A DNA stretch of 64,000 bases, taken from Entoloma clypeatum. Its lineage: Eukaryota > Basidiomycota > Agaricomycetes > Agaricales > Entolomataceae. The notes under the pieces were generated by a model that saw only the letters and a list, made by a program, of their open reading frames with translations, searched no databases and had not been told where the DNA came from. The stretch is from the NCBI GenBank assembly GCA_963565915.1, contig OY751485.1, forward strand, positions 4,216,001 to 4,280,000, given 5' to 3'. Shown in pieces: positions 23,748-35,352 of this stretch (position 1 is the first letter of the stretch; every line of letters begins with the position of its first letter). Made by a program: the position numbers and the translations under genes.

Positions 23748-23884
23748 CTCGCCTGACGCAATTTTTTCACCGAATGGTCGGAAATGGCCATGGGCTCTTT
23801 CTCGGGTAAGTCATGAAATCCTCCCGGAAGTTCATATTCATCAGAATCAACGATAACAATCATGATGCATGACGCTTCGTGCAT

Positions 23885-24326
23885 GCTGATGGTAGGACCA
23901 TATCACGAGGATTTCATATTATCAACACCAGTCGATTCCAATATGCTTGGTCTGAAGGGCGGTCAACGGAATTCGGTTGAACAGGTCTTGCGCAAACCTG
24001 CTTACTGTCTCGCCTCCAGGACTCTGCAGATTCACAACTCTTCTACAGCCCCAAACAGCCATCCGATATCGTCGGCGGGTATAGATAGGCACCTATAAAT
24101 CATGATATAAAAAACAACCCACTTGAAGCTTATACGGAATCTAGAGTCAGAGTGAGCGCCAGTGAATTATCCGACTGCGCTCCGAGGTACTTATTCCCAA
24201 GTCCAAGGAATACCAAGGCGAGATGACGGTGGTTGGTGCCAGTAGTAGACAGAGTATTTGGCAATGTTAGATATCAAGGTCATTGGCTGATTTCTGACTG
24301 GCAGCGAACTGAGATTCAGAAATTCG
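23885..24326. other. Upstream region of RPB3
   Basis: About 440 bp before the RPB3 start. A TATAAAT stretch occurs near 24094-24100 and an A-rich run follows. I see no coding exon here that matches a known protein. Confidence 0.4.
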
Positions 24327-25808
24327 ATGGCAGGGCAAGACGATGCTGAACCCATAGTCCAAATCCGCGAGCTCAAGAGGGACAGTGTCAAATTTGTGCT
24401 AAAAAATGTTGACCTGGCGTATGGCACCTTGATTGCTCCCTCTATCATGCACGTTGATCACCCACTGTCTCCAGTTTTGCCAATTCCCTCCGGAGAGTCG
24501 TCATGGCAGACATTCCCACTATCGGTGCGTAGTAATTCTATCGTTTGAAAGAAATTACCATGAAAGGAACACGTCTCTCCCAGCAATCGACATCGTGGAA
24601 GTCGAAATCAACACCACAGTTCTCCCCGACGAATTCATCGCCCACCGGTTGGGCATGGTGCCCCTGAACAGCTCCAATTGTGATGAAGCGATACGATATA
24701 CACGGGCAAGCCGTTTGGACGCGAAAAGCTTGCCCTATCTTATCGATTTACACAGGACTGTAGATGCCTTGCTGGTTGCGACTCGTGTTCAATCATGCTG
24801 CATTTGAACGTTGCTTGCCACGACAATACCACTATGGATGTCACCAGCCACCATTTGGATCTGGTACCTCCTAATACTACAGGAACTTGGCTAGAAGGCG
24901 ATACAGCCCATGAGGCCGGAGAGGAACTTACAAAACGGGGAGAATCGTTCGGCAAACCTGTGGGCAAGGGTGAGTATTTCTTGTCATGCCCGGTGCATCT
25001 CAGTTTGAGAGGCTTCGTCAGATGAAGCTGGCGCCCCCCCGCCTGTACTCATCTGTAAAATTCGCAGAGGGCAAGAATTAAAGCTCAATTGCATAGCGAA
25101 GAAGGTCTTCATTTTGTTTCTCATCGCTTGTCTCAGACACCCACACAATCACAAAAATATCAGGGTATTGCTAAAGAACACGCGAAATGGTCACCTTGCT
25201 CTGCCGTCGCGTTCGAATACGACCCCCACAACAAACTACGACACACAACTCATTGGTTCGAATCAGATGAACGAGCCGAATGGCCACTCAGCGAAAACGC
25301 TCAAGAAGAAGAAGCTCCGAGAGACAACGAACCCTTCGATTTTAGTGCTCAACCACGTCAATTCTATTTCGAAGTGGAAACCGATGGAAGCTTGGGGCCA
25401 CAAGAGGTGATGATGAAGGTTCGGTCATTTTTCACCGGTACTTCATGATGCGGTGATGGTCTTGGCTTCTTCTAGGGTCTCGCGGAATTGCAAACGAAGC
25501 TAGCCAACTTGATCCTTGGTCTCAAGACGCAACCAGAGCTTGACATGCTAACGGGTGGTGGTGAACCTCAAGCCAATGGACAAGCCGTAGACGGATGGGG
25601 TGGCGGCGGTGGCGGTGGTGGCGGCGGCGGGTCGGGTTGGGGAGGCGCCGTTGGAGGAAATAATGGTTGGAGCAACACAAGCACAAGTCCTGCACGTGGA
25701 GGTCCTGCATGGTCCGCGAGTCCTTCTGGTGGAGCCAGTGCGTGGGGTGGCAATACTGGATGGGCAACTCCAAGCCAACAAAAAACCAATGGCTGGACTA
25801 CGGGATGA
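24327..25808 (+). CDS. RPB3: RNA polymerase II subunit RPB3 with glycine-rich tail
   Basis: The alpha-like subunit that pairs with Rpb11 and nucleates RNA polymerase II assembly in the nucleus. The ATG at 24327 gives [19 protein letters not shown]. Joined exons read [16 protein letters not shown], then [20 protein letters not shown] and the zinc loop [12 protein letters not shown], then [15 protein letters not shown]. The dimerisation region and [13 protein letters not shown] follow, before TGA at 25806. The intron before the zinc loop (24706-24755) begins GCAAGC, so it is a GC-AG intron; no GT donor restores the conserved RYTRDC. After the conserved core there is an extra tail of about 85 residues rich in Gly, Trp, Asn and Ser, with a run of 11 glycines. 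About six introns. The assignment is secure; the role of the tail is unknown. Confidence 0.95.
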
Positions 25809-26146
25809 TCCAGGCATAGATGTATTATATTGTACCTTCAATCTCATATCTCCCTCGATCCCAATGCCAGAAATGACCTTCTGAATTTGGGTTCAAGGTA
25901 CGGGTGCGTTTAGCTAATTCAGTCTTAGCTTTCACTGTCCAGAATGAGGTGGATGTCGGTATTCACTATCCACTATCAACGTAGAGGTCATGGTGAGCAC
26001 CGCAACAAAAGATGAAACGATGACCATTTAGTAGGGAAGCCTCTAAAGTCACCCGATGCAAGAATGCATCGGCGCTGGGAGCTCATATCTATCGACCTAC
26101 TACCAGACCTAGAGACAGCAAGACCCTATTGTTCGGAATATTCCTC
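25809..26146. other. Convergent intergenic region
   Basis: 338 bp between the convergent ends of RPB3 and the MscS-type channel gene. It should hold both 3' untranslated regions. No gene or repeat seen. Confidence 0.5.
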
Positions 26147-29100
26147 TCAGTGAACCGCGATTGGTATTGGGAATGCCACAGGCTCTCGTTCAGACTCGCG
26201 TTCCACCGCCTGTACCTGATCCCATGGAATATTGACATAGCGAGTGACGGGAAGGGCCGCATTTGGGTCTCCGTTCGGCCCATATATTTTGACCTCGGCG
26301 AGAGCTGTTTTCAGCGCACACATCCAACGATTTCGCCGCTTTGCTGATTTAAGATGCGCTCTCAATCGCAGAGCTCTGACCTGAAAACAAATGGAACATT
26401 CTACACACCTTTGAGCGCGCCTTGCTGTCCATTGCTCTTATACTTGATCTCAGCTGCCAGAGTCATTTTCTCCTGGTCCGGAAAGTCTGACAGTCATGCG
26501 GAGCAGATGCCGAGTGAGTCCTGAAAGTGCAATACTCCGAAAAGAAGGATAACAAAGATACCTTTTACCATCACGTCAAACGCAGGCTGATAGTCGCGTC
26601 TCTGAGTTTTGACAAAGCCTAGCATTTTTTCCCGCAGTCTTTCCAGGTCTTCAAACGTCGTATCGTAACTGACATCAAACGTAAATATTTCTGACATCTG
26701 TATCGTGAAGGCATGAGGGAGAAGGGCCACGGGCAAGAGGATTATGCATACCTGCGGGCTTCGACGGATGTTCTGAATGAACTGCATAAAATATTAAGCG
26801 GCTGTGCGGACTGGAATACTCCCGTGCAAGGATTACCGAGTACTTACCAGGCTATTAAGAACTGTGTTAGGTGCCTGAACCGATACGTTCTTTGAATTGA
26901 GGAACACAGTACTTAAAAGACGGATCTCCTTGACTGTGTAACATTCGTTATCAATATCAACTCTGTCGCCAACATCGAACGGATGTTTGATGAAAAGAAA
27001 AATGATGCTTGTGAGAACCTCTTGCAGACTTCCTCCGATGAGCCAGCTGAGGCCTATATAGGATAGATAGCGCGCGATCAATTGCGTGTCATATAAAAAG
27101 TCACAAACGAGAAATGCCTGACCGAGAATCAATGTCCCAGTTCCTGTAATCAAAGTAATAATCTGGGTTTCCTGAAAGCAATTCGGAGCAGATGTCAAAC
27201 GCCGCCAAGAAGAAAAGGTAGGAGAAAATCCTCACTCACCAAAGCAGCCGCGATTATAAGGGCCGCGACGACCACATACAGCGACATCAATATATTATCC
27301 AGACGTCCAACAGCGCTGTCCAGGTCACGCATGGAATGTTCTATTGACTGTTGCTCCCGATGGAAATTCCTGTGTCCCGGTTCTGAAGTCAGTTTTCGGA
27401 GTCCTCGGAGCCGTGAGTTGGGACTGGTAATTCACAGACACATCATCTCGATCTCTTCTCGTGAAGCGTCACCATTCGAATCCTTATCGAAGAGGGCAAA
27501 AACTCGCTCGGCTTCGTCAGGGTTCTTGAAGAAACGCATGATATCCTCCACGAGTAGATAGTCAGATCCAGCTTGGGCGAAAGAATAAAACAGACGGCGC
27601 GCGAGCTGACGGAACGTTGGATTTGGAAAGTGCGAAACACCAAAGAACCGAACACACCAATGTCGTTTTATCCTGGGATTCAAGGATTGTCTTGATCTCA
27701 GCCTGCGGAGTAGTTTGAAGGACAAGACTATGTTTTCACTCCGCCATCATCATCACACAACAAGACGCTTATCGAAATCGTCAATCACCTTCCTGTAATC
27801 TCGGAGGCAACGGTGCCAAACGCGGTCGTAGTTGTCGTCGCAGCCATCCGAACACCTTCCCTGAGCTGTTTCAAGATACGTCTAGGATTGACAAAGCCTT
27901 CCGCCGGCGACTCAGCTGCGTTGAGGGCATCGGCGGTGGGTACGTTCGAAGAGTGTTGATATAGGACCGCAAGCGATTTGACTGCGAATTTCTGGTCCGC
28001 AATACGTTCTATAAAAACAATCACCATGCAAAGCTGAATGCAGAAACTGGAAAAAAAAAAAAGTCACGAACCAGCATAAGAACGTTCATGGAATTTGCCA
28101 GCTATCCATTGAATTGAAAACTTCTCAAACAATAAGATGGCTGAACAGAGGTATAAGGCAAAGAGCAACTTTGCTATGAGGTTGACGACATGGGCGCTAT
28201 GAGATTGATTGGCTGCCTTCTGGTTTTGAATAATGAGAGGCCCCCAAGAAATCCAAATAATGAGGGTCCATGCGAAGAGGGTAATGTATCTATAGATGCG
28301 AGGCATGAGTATAAGCCCTCTGGGTGATGATCGATTTCGTGAACCTATGGAGCGCTTCTGTCCAATCAATATATCGCCGTGTGCTGGCAGCAAGGGCTCC
28401 CAAGGTCCATTTCAAGATAATTGGCATGATTCGACTGACGGTGCGTATAGATCAGATATTTAGCGATGAGTATTCCTCGCTACGTCAGTAGTGGGTTCAT
28501 AAACTTACGTTACAGCAAGTACTCCCCACCACCCTGGAGAAGATCATGAGACTCCAATCACGCACAGCATCAAGTCAAATCTGACCTGCCCAACAGATGC
28601 TCAACCAGATGCTCCACCATAAAAGCCTCACGCCCAAAACCTGAATCGATTGTTGAGTAAACGGGAGACCACAGCGAGATAGTGTGGTATGTACCTTGGC
28701 ATTAGGAAAGGTCGATATAGAAAGAATTCCAGGTATCCATATGAGCGTTAGTGTTGGGATAATGATCAAAGTCCAGCGTGTAAAGGTAGACGCATTAGAA
28801 AGAAAGTCGTATAACCATGTCCGCTAGTGGACAGTTTCATCAATGCTTTTTCAAAGAAATTCGACGGATGGTATATACCTTGCCGTCGGGGTCGGGATTA
28901 GGTCCATGGGGGTCTATCTCGGAAAGCTGAGGCTGGCTCGTGCTCCCAAGGTCGGACCTGTAGTCAGTCTCGTCACAAGAGTCTTCACTCTTCGGATTAG
29001 AGACCCAGCCGGTGCTGCGGGTGGTGCTTGATGTATATGACTTTTCTGGGCGTGCTTGGGTACTTTCAACATCGTAGACTGAACTTTCTCGAAGAGTGCC

Positions 29101-29160
29101 CTGAAACGAAGGACTAGATGGTTGCTTGTGAAGTAGAGGACGGGTCGGGGGATATGACAT
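26147..29160 (-). CDS. EF-hand MscS-family mechanosensitive channel
   Basis: A eukaryotic MscS-like channel of the fission yeast Msy1/Msy2 type, known there to sit in the endoplasmic reticulum and shape calcium responses to osmotic shock. The ATG at 29160 starts a hydrophilic N-terminus (MSYPPTRPLLHKQPSSPSF). Several transmembrane exons lie between about 28800 and 28060. An EF-hand, FALFDKDSNGDASREEIEMM, is at about 27432-27500. The MscS pore/beta domain (SWLIGGSLQEVLTSIIFLF, then HPFDVGDRVDIDNECY) is at 26833-27198. A cytosolic tail ends at TGA 26147. About ten short introns give roughly 800 aa, typical for the family. It is read convergently with RPB3. Confidence 0.88.
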
Positions 29161-29480
29161 GGAAAGCAATTAAGTAGTTCCCGATGAAACGAACTATGCG
29201 GCGATGGACGAGACTGAACTAGGCTGGCAGTGGTCTAATTGACGACAGTCCAGGAATTCCAGGGACGCTGGACATCTCATCGTCAGGGCGGCCACGAGAA
29301 AACCTAAAAGTGGAAACAAGTCCGGCTAACGACGAGCCAACGCTAACTCCATCAGGTGCTGCTCAGCAAGTCCTGCCTTTCCTGAACGCAGATGACGCGC
29401 AGAATATACGTGCGTACAGCACCATTAATCAAAGAGATCCGTACGCTAGAGAAAGAGATAGAACTCTGATTATATATACT
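29161..29480. other. Intergenic region upstream of the channel gene
   Basis: 320 bp between the channel start and the end of the PL14 gene, both on the minus strand. It should contain the channel promoter. No gene recognised. Confidence 0.45.
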
Positions 29481-30791
29481 CTACAGCCATAGCCCTCTCA
29501 AAATGCAGGCTGCCAAAATGACTAGTTGGGCACTGGAGCCCACAGCTGCAGCACGATGAGCAGCACTGACCACTTGGCCTGTGAGATTTGAGGGTGCTTT
29601 TCCACCCCATAATTGCATATTGCGGAAATAGGTGTGCGTTGTGCTCGGTGTCGCCCAGCTCGAATCGGAACCTTTTGTCATGATCAGAATGATTGAAAAT
29701 AGTTTTATGAGTGAAGCTCACCGCCAAAAAATGTTCTGTTCAGGGGGGATTGTTTGGTTAATGGGGCCGGAATTTCAAGAGAAAGCACTTACGAAAAGTA
29801 AAAGCCATTGATGGCGACTCTGGAGGTACTACGGATTTGAAGGCCCGTCTGATTGATAGCTAAAAGGTCGTTGTAGCTACACATCTCTGGTTTAGGAAGA
29901 TTTGGCAGGCGGAACTGAAATGAACACAAACAAGAGTTGAACATTGCCATTAGCAACATTAGGGGGCTCGTTCATACGAACAAGAAGCGTGACGCGATTC
30001 CACCTGGGCGAGTTAGCATAAAAGCGGGCGCGGGAGGAAAGGAGGCTTACTGGCCGCTGACGAAACTGAAAGCGCCGCGGTGGATGCTAATTCCAGAGTC
30101 CGAGTTGCAGGTAATATCATCTTGTTTGCAGAGATTGTTCGCAGGAGGGATGTATGCATACACTATCGAAAGCTAGATAAGTTGACCTATTGAGATCATA
30201 AAAAAGGAACGAACCTTCTCCTGCACCGTTTCTTCTCCACATGAGCCTGGTGCTGAAACAGTCCTGTCCATCAGACTCGTTCCCGCCACTACATCCGCTT
30301 GAATTCAGGCCGCCCCTCAAGCCAGGCAATTTCCCGCCTTTGACCCACTGAAAACCCTCATCAAAGGCTACCTCGTACGACGCAATCATGGACTGGAAAG
30401 TGGATCCATCCGTGGTGTTCCAAAGATTGTACCATTGGTTTCCGCCAGTGTTGTGAGAGAAGCTGCCAGCTGCATAGGTGACTTGTAGGACAGGTTCGGA
30501 TGAATTGGCGGCGGATGGTGAATTAGGAGCTGGATGGTCGGGGAACGGGTCAGGGACGAAGGCAAGATCATCGGGATTATCCTGGATGCGACCCTTTCCA
30601 AGCGACCACTGAGAGACAATGATGCTCTGAGCACTTGAAGAAGGCTGAGTAGCAGTGGGAAAGGGAAAGAAGGTGCTGGTTGCCAGCCCATAGAGGGAGG
30701 CGAGTTCTGCAGCGGAGGCTTGCTGTGCAGTGGCTGCGAGAGCACCAGGGGTGGCGAACAGGGAAAATATTAGGAGAGAGCGGGGAAACAT
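29481..30791 (-). CDS. Secreted polysaccharide lyase family 14 protein, probably GPI-anchored
   Basis: An extracellular protein with a PL14-type fold, a family that includes alginate and glucuronan lyases cleaving uronic-acid polymers by beta-elimination. The ATG at 30791 begins a signal peptide (MFPRSLLIFSLFATPGALA). The domain contains SYEVAFDEGFQWVKGGKLPG, a Cys-Gly-Gly segment, and CFSTRLMWRRNGAGE continuing into VYAYIPP across an intron. FRNMQLWGGKAPSN is near the end. The C-terminus is hydrophobic (SAQLVILAACILRGLWL) after a small-residue stretch, as in GPI-anchor signals. About four introns, about 360 aa. Its start lies 102 bp from the divergent transporter gene, so they share an upstream region. 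The actual substrate is not determined. Confidence 0.82.
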
Positions 30792-30893
30792 GACGGCTAT
30801 GGGCCAGTCGCAGACTGGAAATAAGTAGTAGATTATCTAGGAGAAAAGGAGAGACATGAGGGAAGTCGTGTAAAGTATTGGTCAGCCACGCCA

Positions 30894-32995
30894 ATGTTCT
30901 CATCCATCAGGAATACCCACTCAGTCCTTGAGCACCAGCAGCCACTCCTTGCCACCCACCACAATGACGACGACCCCATCATATTCTCTGTAGACGACAA
31001 TAACGACGACATCGACGACATCCCACCCCCACTGCATTCTTCCCGGTCGGAGCACAGCGTTCGATTCACCGACCAAGTACAGGTCATTGGACCGCCCCTC
31101 CGTTCCACGCTGGCCAGTCGCGAAGCAGGTGTGTGCGTGTCCCATCACCCACCGTCTTCGTGTTATTCGATACTGACGTGTCTTCTCAGAATTTGAGCTA
31201 GACTCGGACGAGCTCGATGACACAGACGAACATGTTCTATACACCCCCAGGGGGCACACCGAGCAATCCGTGCCTCTTCTTGTCGGCCTCTTCGATTCCT
31301 CGGCCGCACGGAGAAGCCTAGACAGAGGCAATGGCCACGAAATGTCATCATTGAGTAACCATGACTTGGAAGAACTTGCCACAAAACAGCATGCAGGCGG
31401 TGGCCTTGCTGATTCAATAGCCAATATGGCCAACTCTATATTGGGTGCAGGTGAATCCCTCTAACTCAAGTTCTTGATTCCAACCATCTGAACCTATTTG
31501 TAGGAATAATTGGTATTCTTCACGTTTGCACCTCCTTAGCATTCACTAAATAGCCAGACCTTTAGGCCTGCCCTATGCCATCAGTCAAGCCGGTTTCTTC
31601 ACCGGATTATTCCTATTGGTGTTCCTATGCGCCATCACGGATTGGACAATTCGCCTCATCGTCGTCAACGCAAAACTAAGCGGACGACGTTCTTACATCG
31701 ACATTATGGACCATTGTTTCGGTTCTAGTGGCAGGGCCGCCGTCTCCTTCTTTCAGTTTGCCTTTGCATTCGGGGGTGAGGTCCACCCACGTCTCTCATT
31801 TTTTTGAATGGCTCAACCTCTCTCAGGCATGTGTGCATTCGGGATCGTCATCGGCGACACAATACCCCACGTCATCCGCTTCATCTTTCCTACTCTGTAT
31901 TCGATACCCGTCCTCAAAATATTTGTTAATCGCCAATTCATCATCACTCTTTGCACCGTTTGTGTCTCTTACCCTCTTTCTCTCTACCGCGACATCCATA
32001 AACTGTCCCGGGCCTCGGGAGTCGCATTGATCGGGATGCTTATCATCGTCACCTCTGTTCTCGTCGAGGGACCTCATTCCTCACCGGACTTGAGAGGCGA
32101 CCCCTCCAAGCGGTTCACTATTCTTGGCCCGGGTGTCTTCCAGGCAATCGGAGTCATCAGTTTCGCCTTTGGTAAACACTAGCGACTCGCTCTCGTTCTT
32201 CTTATCTTACTGACAGAACAACTTCAGTATGCCATCATAATTCCCTGCTAATCTATGGCAGCTTGCGAACACCTACACTCGATCGTTTCGCCAAAGTGAC
32301 GCACATCTCGACCGTGATATCACTCATATGCTGCATGGCCCTTGCCGTCTCGGCCTACCTTGTATTTACGAGCAAGACACAGGGAAACATTTTGAACAAC
32401 TTTTCTTCGGTAATACTTGTTTCCTCGTTACCTTTAGCAAGTGCTGACATCGGGCGAAAATGAAGAATGATACCCTAATCAATGTCGCACGTTTTTGCTT
32501 TGGCATTAACATGTTCACGACGCTTCCATTGGAGTTATTTGTATGCCGGGAGGTATGTCATCGATCTCATATGCAGTTTAACAAGCGCGGAAATCTCGCT
32601 AGGTTATTGAACAATATTTCTTCTCTCATGAATCCTTCAACATGCAACGACACATGTTTTTCACAACAAGCATCCTTCTTTCATCATTGACTGGTAAGAA
32701 TTCGACTTCATGTCACCGAAAACAAATCACATACCACTGCAAAGTCGCCCTCGTGACGTGCGATCTTGGTGTCATGCTTGAGATCACCGGAGGAGCCTCA
32801 GCAACCGCACTCGCTTTCATCTTCCCATCCGCATGCTATCTCAAGCTCCTCGACGCCAAAGTGCCATGGCACAGCCGGACCAAGCTTCCTGCCGTGCTAT
32901 GCACAACCTTTGGAGTTATCGTCATGGTCATATCGCTTTTTCTCGCCCTTCAGAAATCCTGGACACCTGCTGGAGAGCCGAGAATGTGTGCATAG
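30894..32995 (+). CDS. AVT-type (SLC38-like) amino acid transporter
   Basis: A multi-pass amino acid/auxin permease family protein, like yeast vacuolar AVT5-AVT7 and animal SLC38. The ATG at 30894 starts a long acidic cytosolic N-terminus of about 150 residues. TM1 carries the family motif SIANMANSILGAG, followed by LPYAISQAGFFTGLFLLVFL. Further helices follow, including FGIVIGDTIPHVIRFIF, VISFAF and FCFGINMFTTLPLELFVCRE. The last helices are ITGGASATALAFIFPSACYL and TTFGVIVMVISLFLAL, with the stop at 32993. About seven introns. Vacuolar location and substrate are inferred from the family. It is divergent from the PL14 gene (102 bp) and convergent with ERG8 (139 bp). Confidence 0.88.
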
Positions 32996-33134
32996 ACAGG
33001 TGCAAAACAAAATCTAGTGTTTCTAGATATGGTACAGATAGGTATTAGGATGTACAAGATGGATCAAAAAGTGATGTGGTATCTAGAGATCCACAATGGA
33101 CGACAGCGGCAATAGTATAGTTAGCATATATAAT

Positions 33135-35067
33135 TCACCACTCTAAAGCCACAGACTCTTTCAAGCCTGGAATCGCGTCGAGATCCTCGACGCATGCACC
33201 TCCAGCCTGACTCTCCGCAGCAGACAGCGGCGACACATCCAGCGCCGTGTACGTGCTCCAGACGCGTTCGACACGTGCGGAGGGTGGGATGTCAGGTTCG
33301 GCCTCCACGGGATCACACACCAGCAGCCAGATAGCATCATAGCCTCCCGCTGTGTATTCCGAGGTTCATCAGCCATATGAGAACAAAGATGAAGGGATCG
33401 CGACTTACCACCAGGTACACCACCCCCAATGACACCAGCGAGAGCGACGCACGCGTCGAGAAGCTGGGTTTGCTCTGGTGGCTCGATAGGAACGCCGGAA
33501 AGGGCGCCCATTTCTCGCATTTTTTCGCGTACGGCCTGCCAAAGATACATACATAAGCAACACGAAGTGAAGAATTTTCTGTGGGGGGGAGGCAACTGAC
33601 CTGCGAGAGGTGGTGTGCTTCGTAGAATTTTGAAATGATGGCTTGTTCCTCTCGCTCTAACAGACAAGTTGAGACACCCCACTGTGGCGCATCAGGATGA
33701 GATTGAGGAGACAACAAGACCAGGTCTGACAGACCTGGATCGGCTGAAGAGATGCTATGTATTTGACCGAAGAGATGTAATGCTCTGGCTCCTTCTCGTA
33801 AAACGTCGATAAATGCATGAGCGTCTGCGCCAGCTGCTGGTTCAACCTGTCTAGTGCTGTCCAGAGAGCGAGGGCTAGCGGATATATATATATATATGAT
33901 TGCCAAACGCCAAAGGCAAAGTGCTGCTTACCTTCCGCGGGGTTGTCAGATCTCCACTTTAGCACCTTGCCCACCAGCGAGGGTGTGTCGCTCCCTGCAT
34001 CAACATCGGCGAGCATGATTCTGGTCAAGGGCGGCAGCTTGAACGGCTGAACGCGGTGATCCCATGCTCGATTGGATGGCGCGAGGATCGGATAGAGCGG
34101 TTGAGATCGAAGCTACAGAGACACAACGCAAATAAAATAAAAAGAGAAAGCACGGGAGAAAAAAAAACAACTCACAGCATTATCCCCCATCAGACTCTGC
34201 AACACCCCCGGATCGAACCTCGTGTACAGATGGCTCCCAAACACCGCCGCAGCGACGTCGAACCCACTTCCAACCTTGCCCTGCGCGAGACAGTGCACAT
34301 ACTGCGCTAGGTTGTGCGCCAGGAGCCGGCCGTCGGAATGGCACCCGTGTGCCAGCGCCCACCTCGGGATGCACGAAAAGTGGAGGAGGAGGGCCGAGAC
34401 GAGGGACGTGATGAGTGCCGCGGACGACCCGAGCCCGGTTTTGTGGACGTTGGAGATGGAGACGCCTGTGGGGGTGAATGGAGGGATCTGGGAGAGGGAG
34501 GCGAGTGTTCGTGGGAGGTTCAGCGAAGCGAGCTGTCTCAGTGATAAGTTGGGCGTTCGTAAAAAAAAAAATTTTGCGAGTCTATGGATACCTTTTCACG
34601 CTGGGAGTAAAAGTCGTTATCGCCAACGACGGCGATGTCGATCCCGCTCGCCAACGCCTGAGCAATGGATGCGACGCCGTTCACCTCGACTGCGAACGCG
34701 ATCGTGCTCTGCAGAGCGAGATGCACAAACTTGTTCTTGCTGGTGCTGCAAAAGACTCAATGAACAACGGCGACCCCCATTTTGATTGGAGCAACCCTCA
34801 CTTCGTCGCAGCATCGTCCACCAACACAGACCCTGCGCCCGTCCCCGTCACACTGTATTCCCAAACCGCGCCTTCAAACTGCGGGGACCGCACCCGAATC
34901 CGGTTTGCACCAAGCGCCTGGTGTTCTCGAACGACGCTGTAGAAGCGCGACGACGTCGACACGACCGTCCCACGATACTTGGGGTCCAAGACCAAGTAGC
35001 CTCCAGCAACGAGGACCTTTCCAGGGGACGAAACGACGGTCACGCTGGCGGGCGGTGATGGGGACAT
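33135..35067 (-). CDS. ERG8: Phosphomevalonate kinase
   Basis: Phosphorylates mevalonate-5-phosphate to the diphosphate with ATP in the mevalonate pathway that feeds sterols, ubiquinone and prenyl groups. It is a cytosolic GHMP kinase. The ATG at 35067 gives MSPSPPASVTVVSSPGKVLVA. The ATP-binding motif reads KTGLGSSAALITSLVSALLL at about 34390-34445. The next conserved block, AQGKVGSGFDVAAAVFGSHL, is followed by YTRFDPGVL. The C-terminal part lies at 33161-33700, and TGA is at 33135. About six introns; roughly 540 aa, near the fungal norm. A downstream neighbour on the same strand is ferrochelatase, but each has its own promoter space (285 bp). Confidence 0.92.
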
Positions 35068-35352
35068 GAGATCAAAAATTTTTGAGGGGGGAGGGTAAAC
35101 AAGATTGCGGGTCCTCAGGCCGCTGGGGGGGAAAGGGCCTTTATACGGGACCTTGTACGATGTTTCCACTCTCAAGTGCGTGTGACCGACGGATGAACCT
35201 CCCGTGGAAGCTCGCACACTCTATCAAGAAATACATGTAAAAGCGGGCAACTGGTGCCTTCACTGATGGGTACTCAGGAGAATAATAACCTGGCTCTCTC
35301 AACATTACGGCATCATGTTCGCGGTCCAAAGTAACAAGGAACGTCTGTGAAA

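Larger units (their letters stand above)
17563..23884 (-). pseudogene. Possible small host ORF split by the chromovirus insertion
   Basis: On the minus strand an ATG at 23884 opens about 47 codons (23884-23743, containing IVDSDEYELPGGFHDLPEKE) that run into the retrotransposon at the target duplication. If the element and one copy of the duplication are ignored, the same frame continues from 17666 for about 33 codons to a TGA at 17563-17565. The unbroken frame would be about 80 codons, with no domain I recognise. It would fill an otherwise empty interval of about 1.1 kb between the acyl-CoA synthetase and RPB3 genes. It may equally be a chance ORF or an exon of a gene with further introns; the product is unknown. 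Confidence 0.25.
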
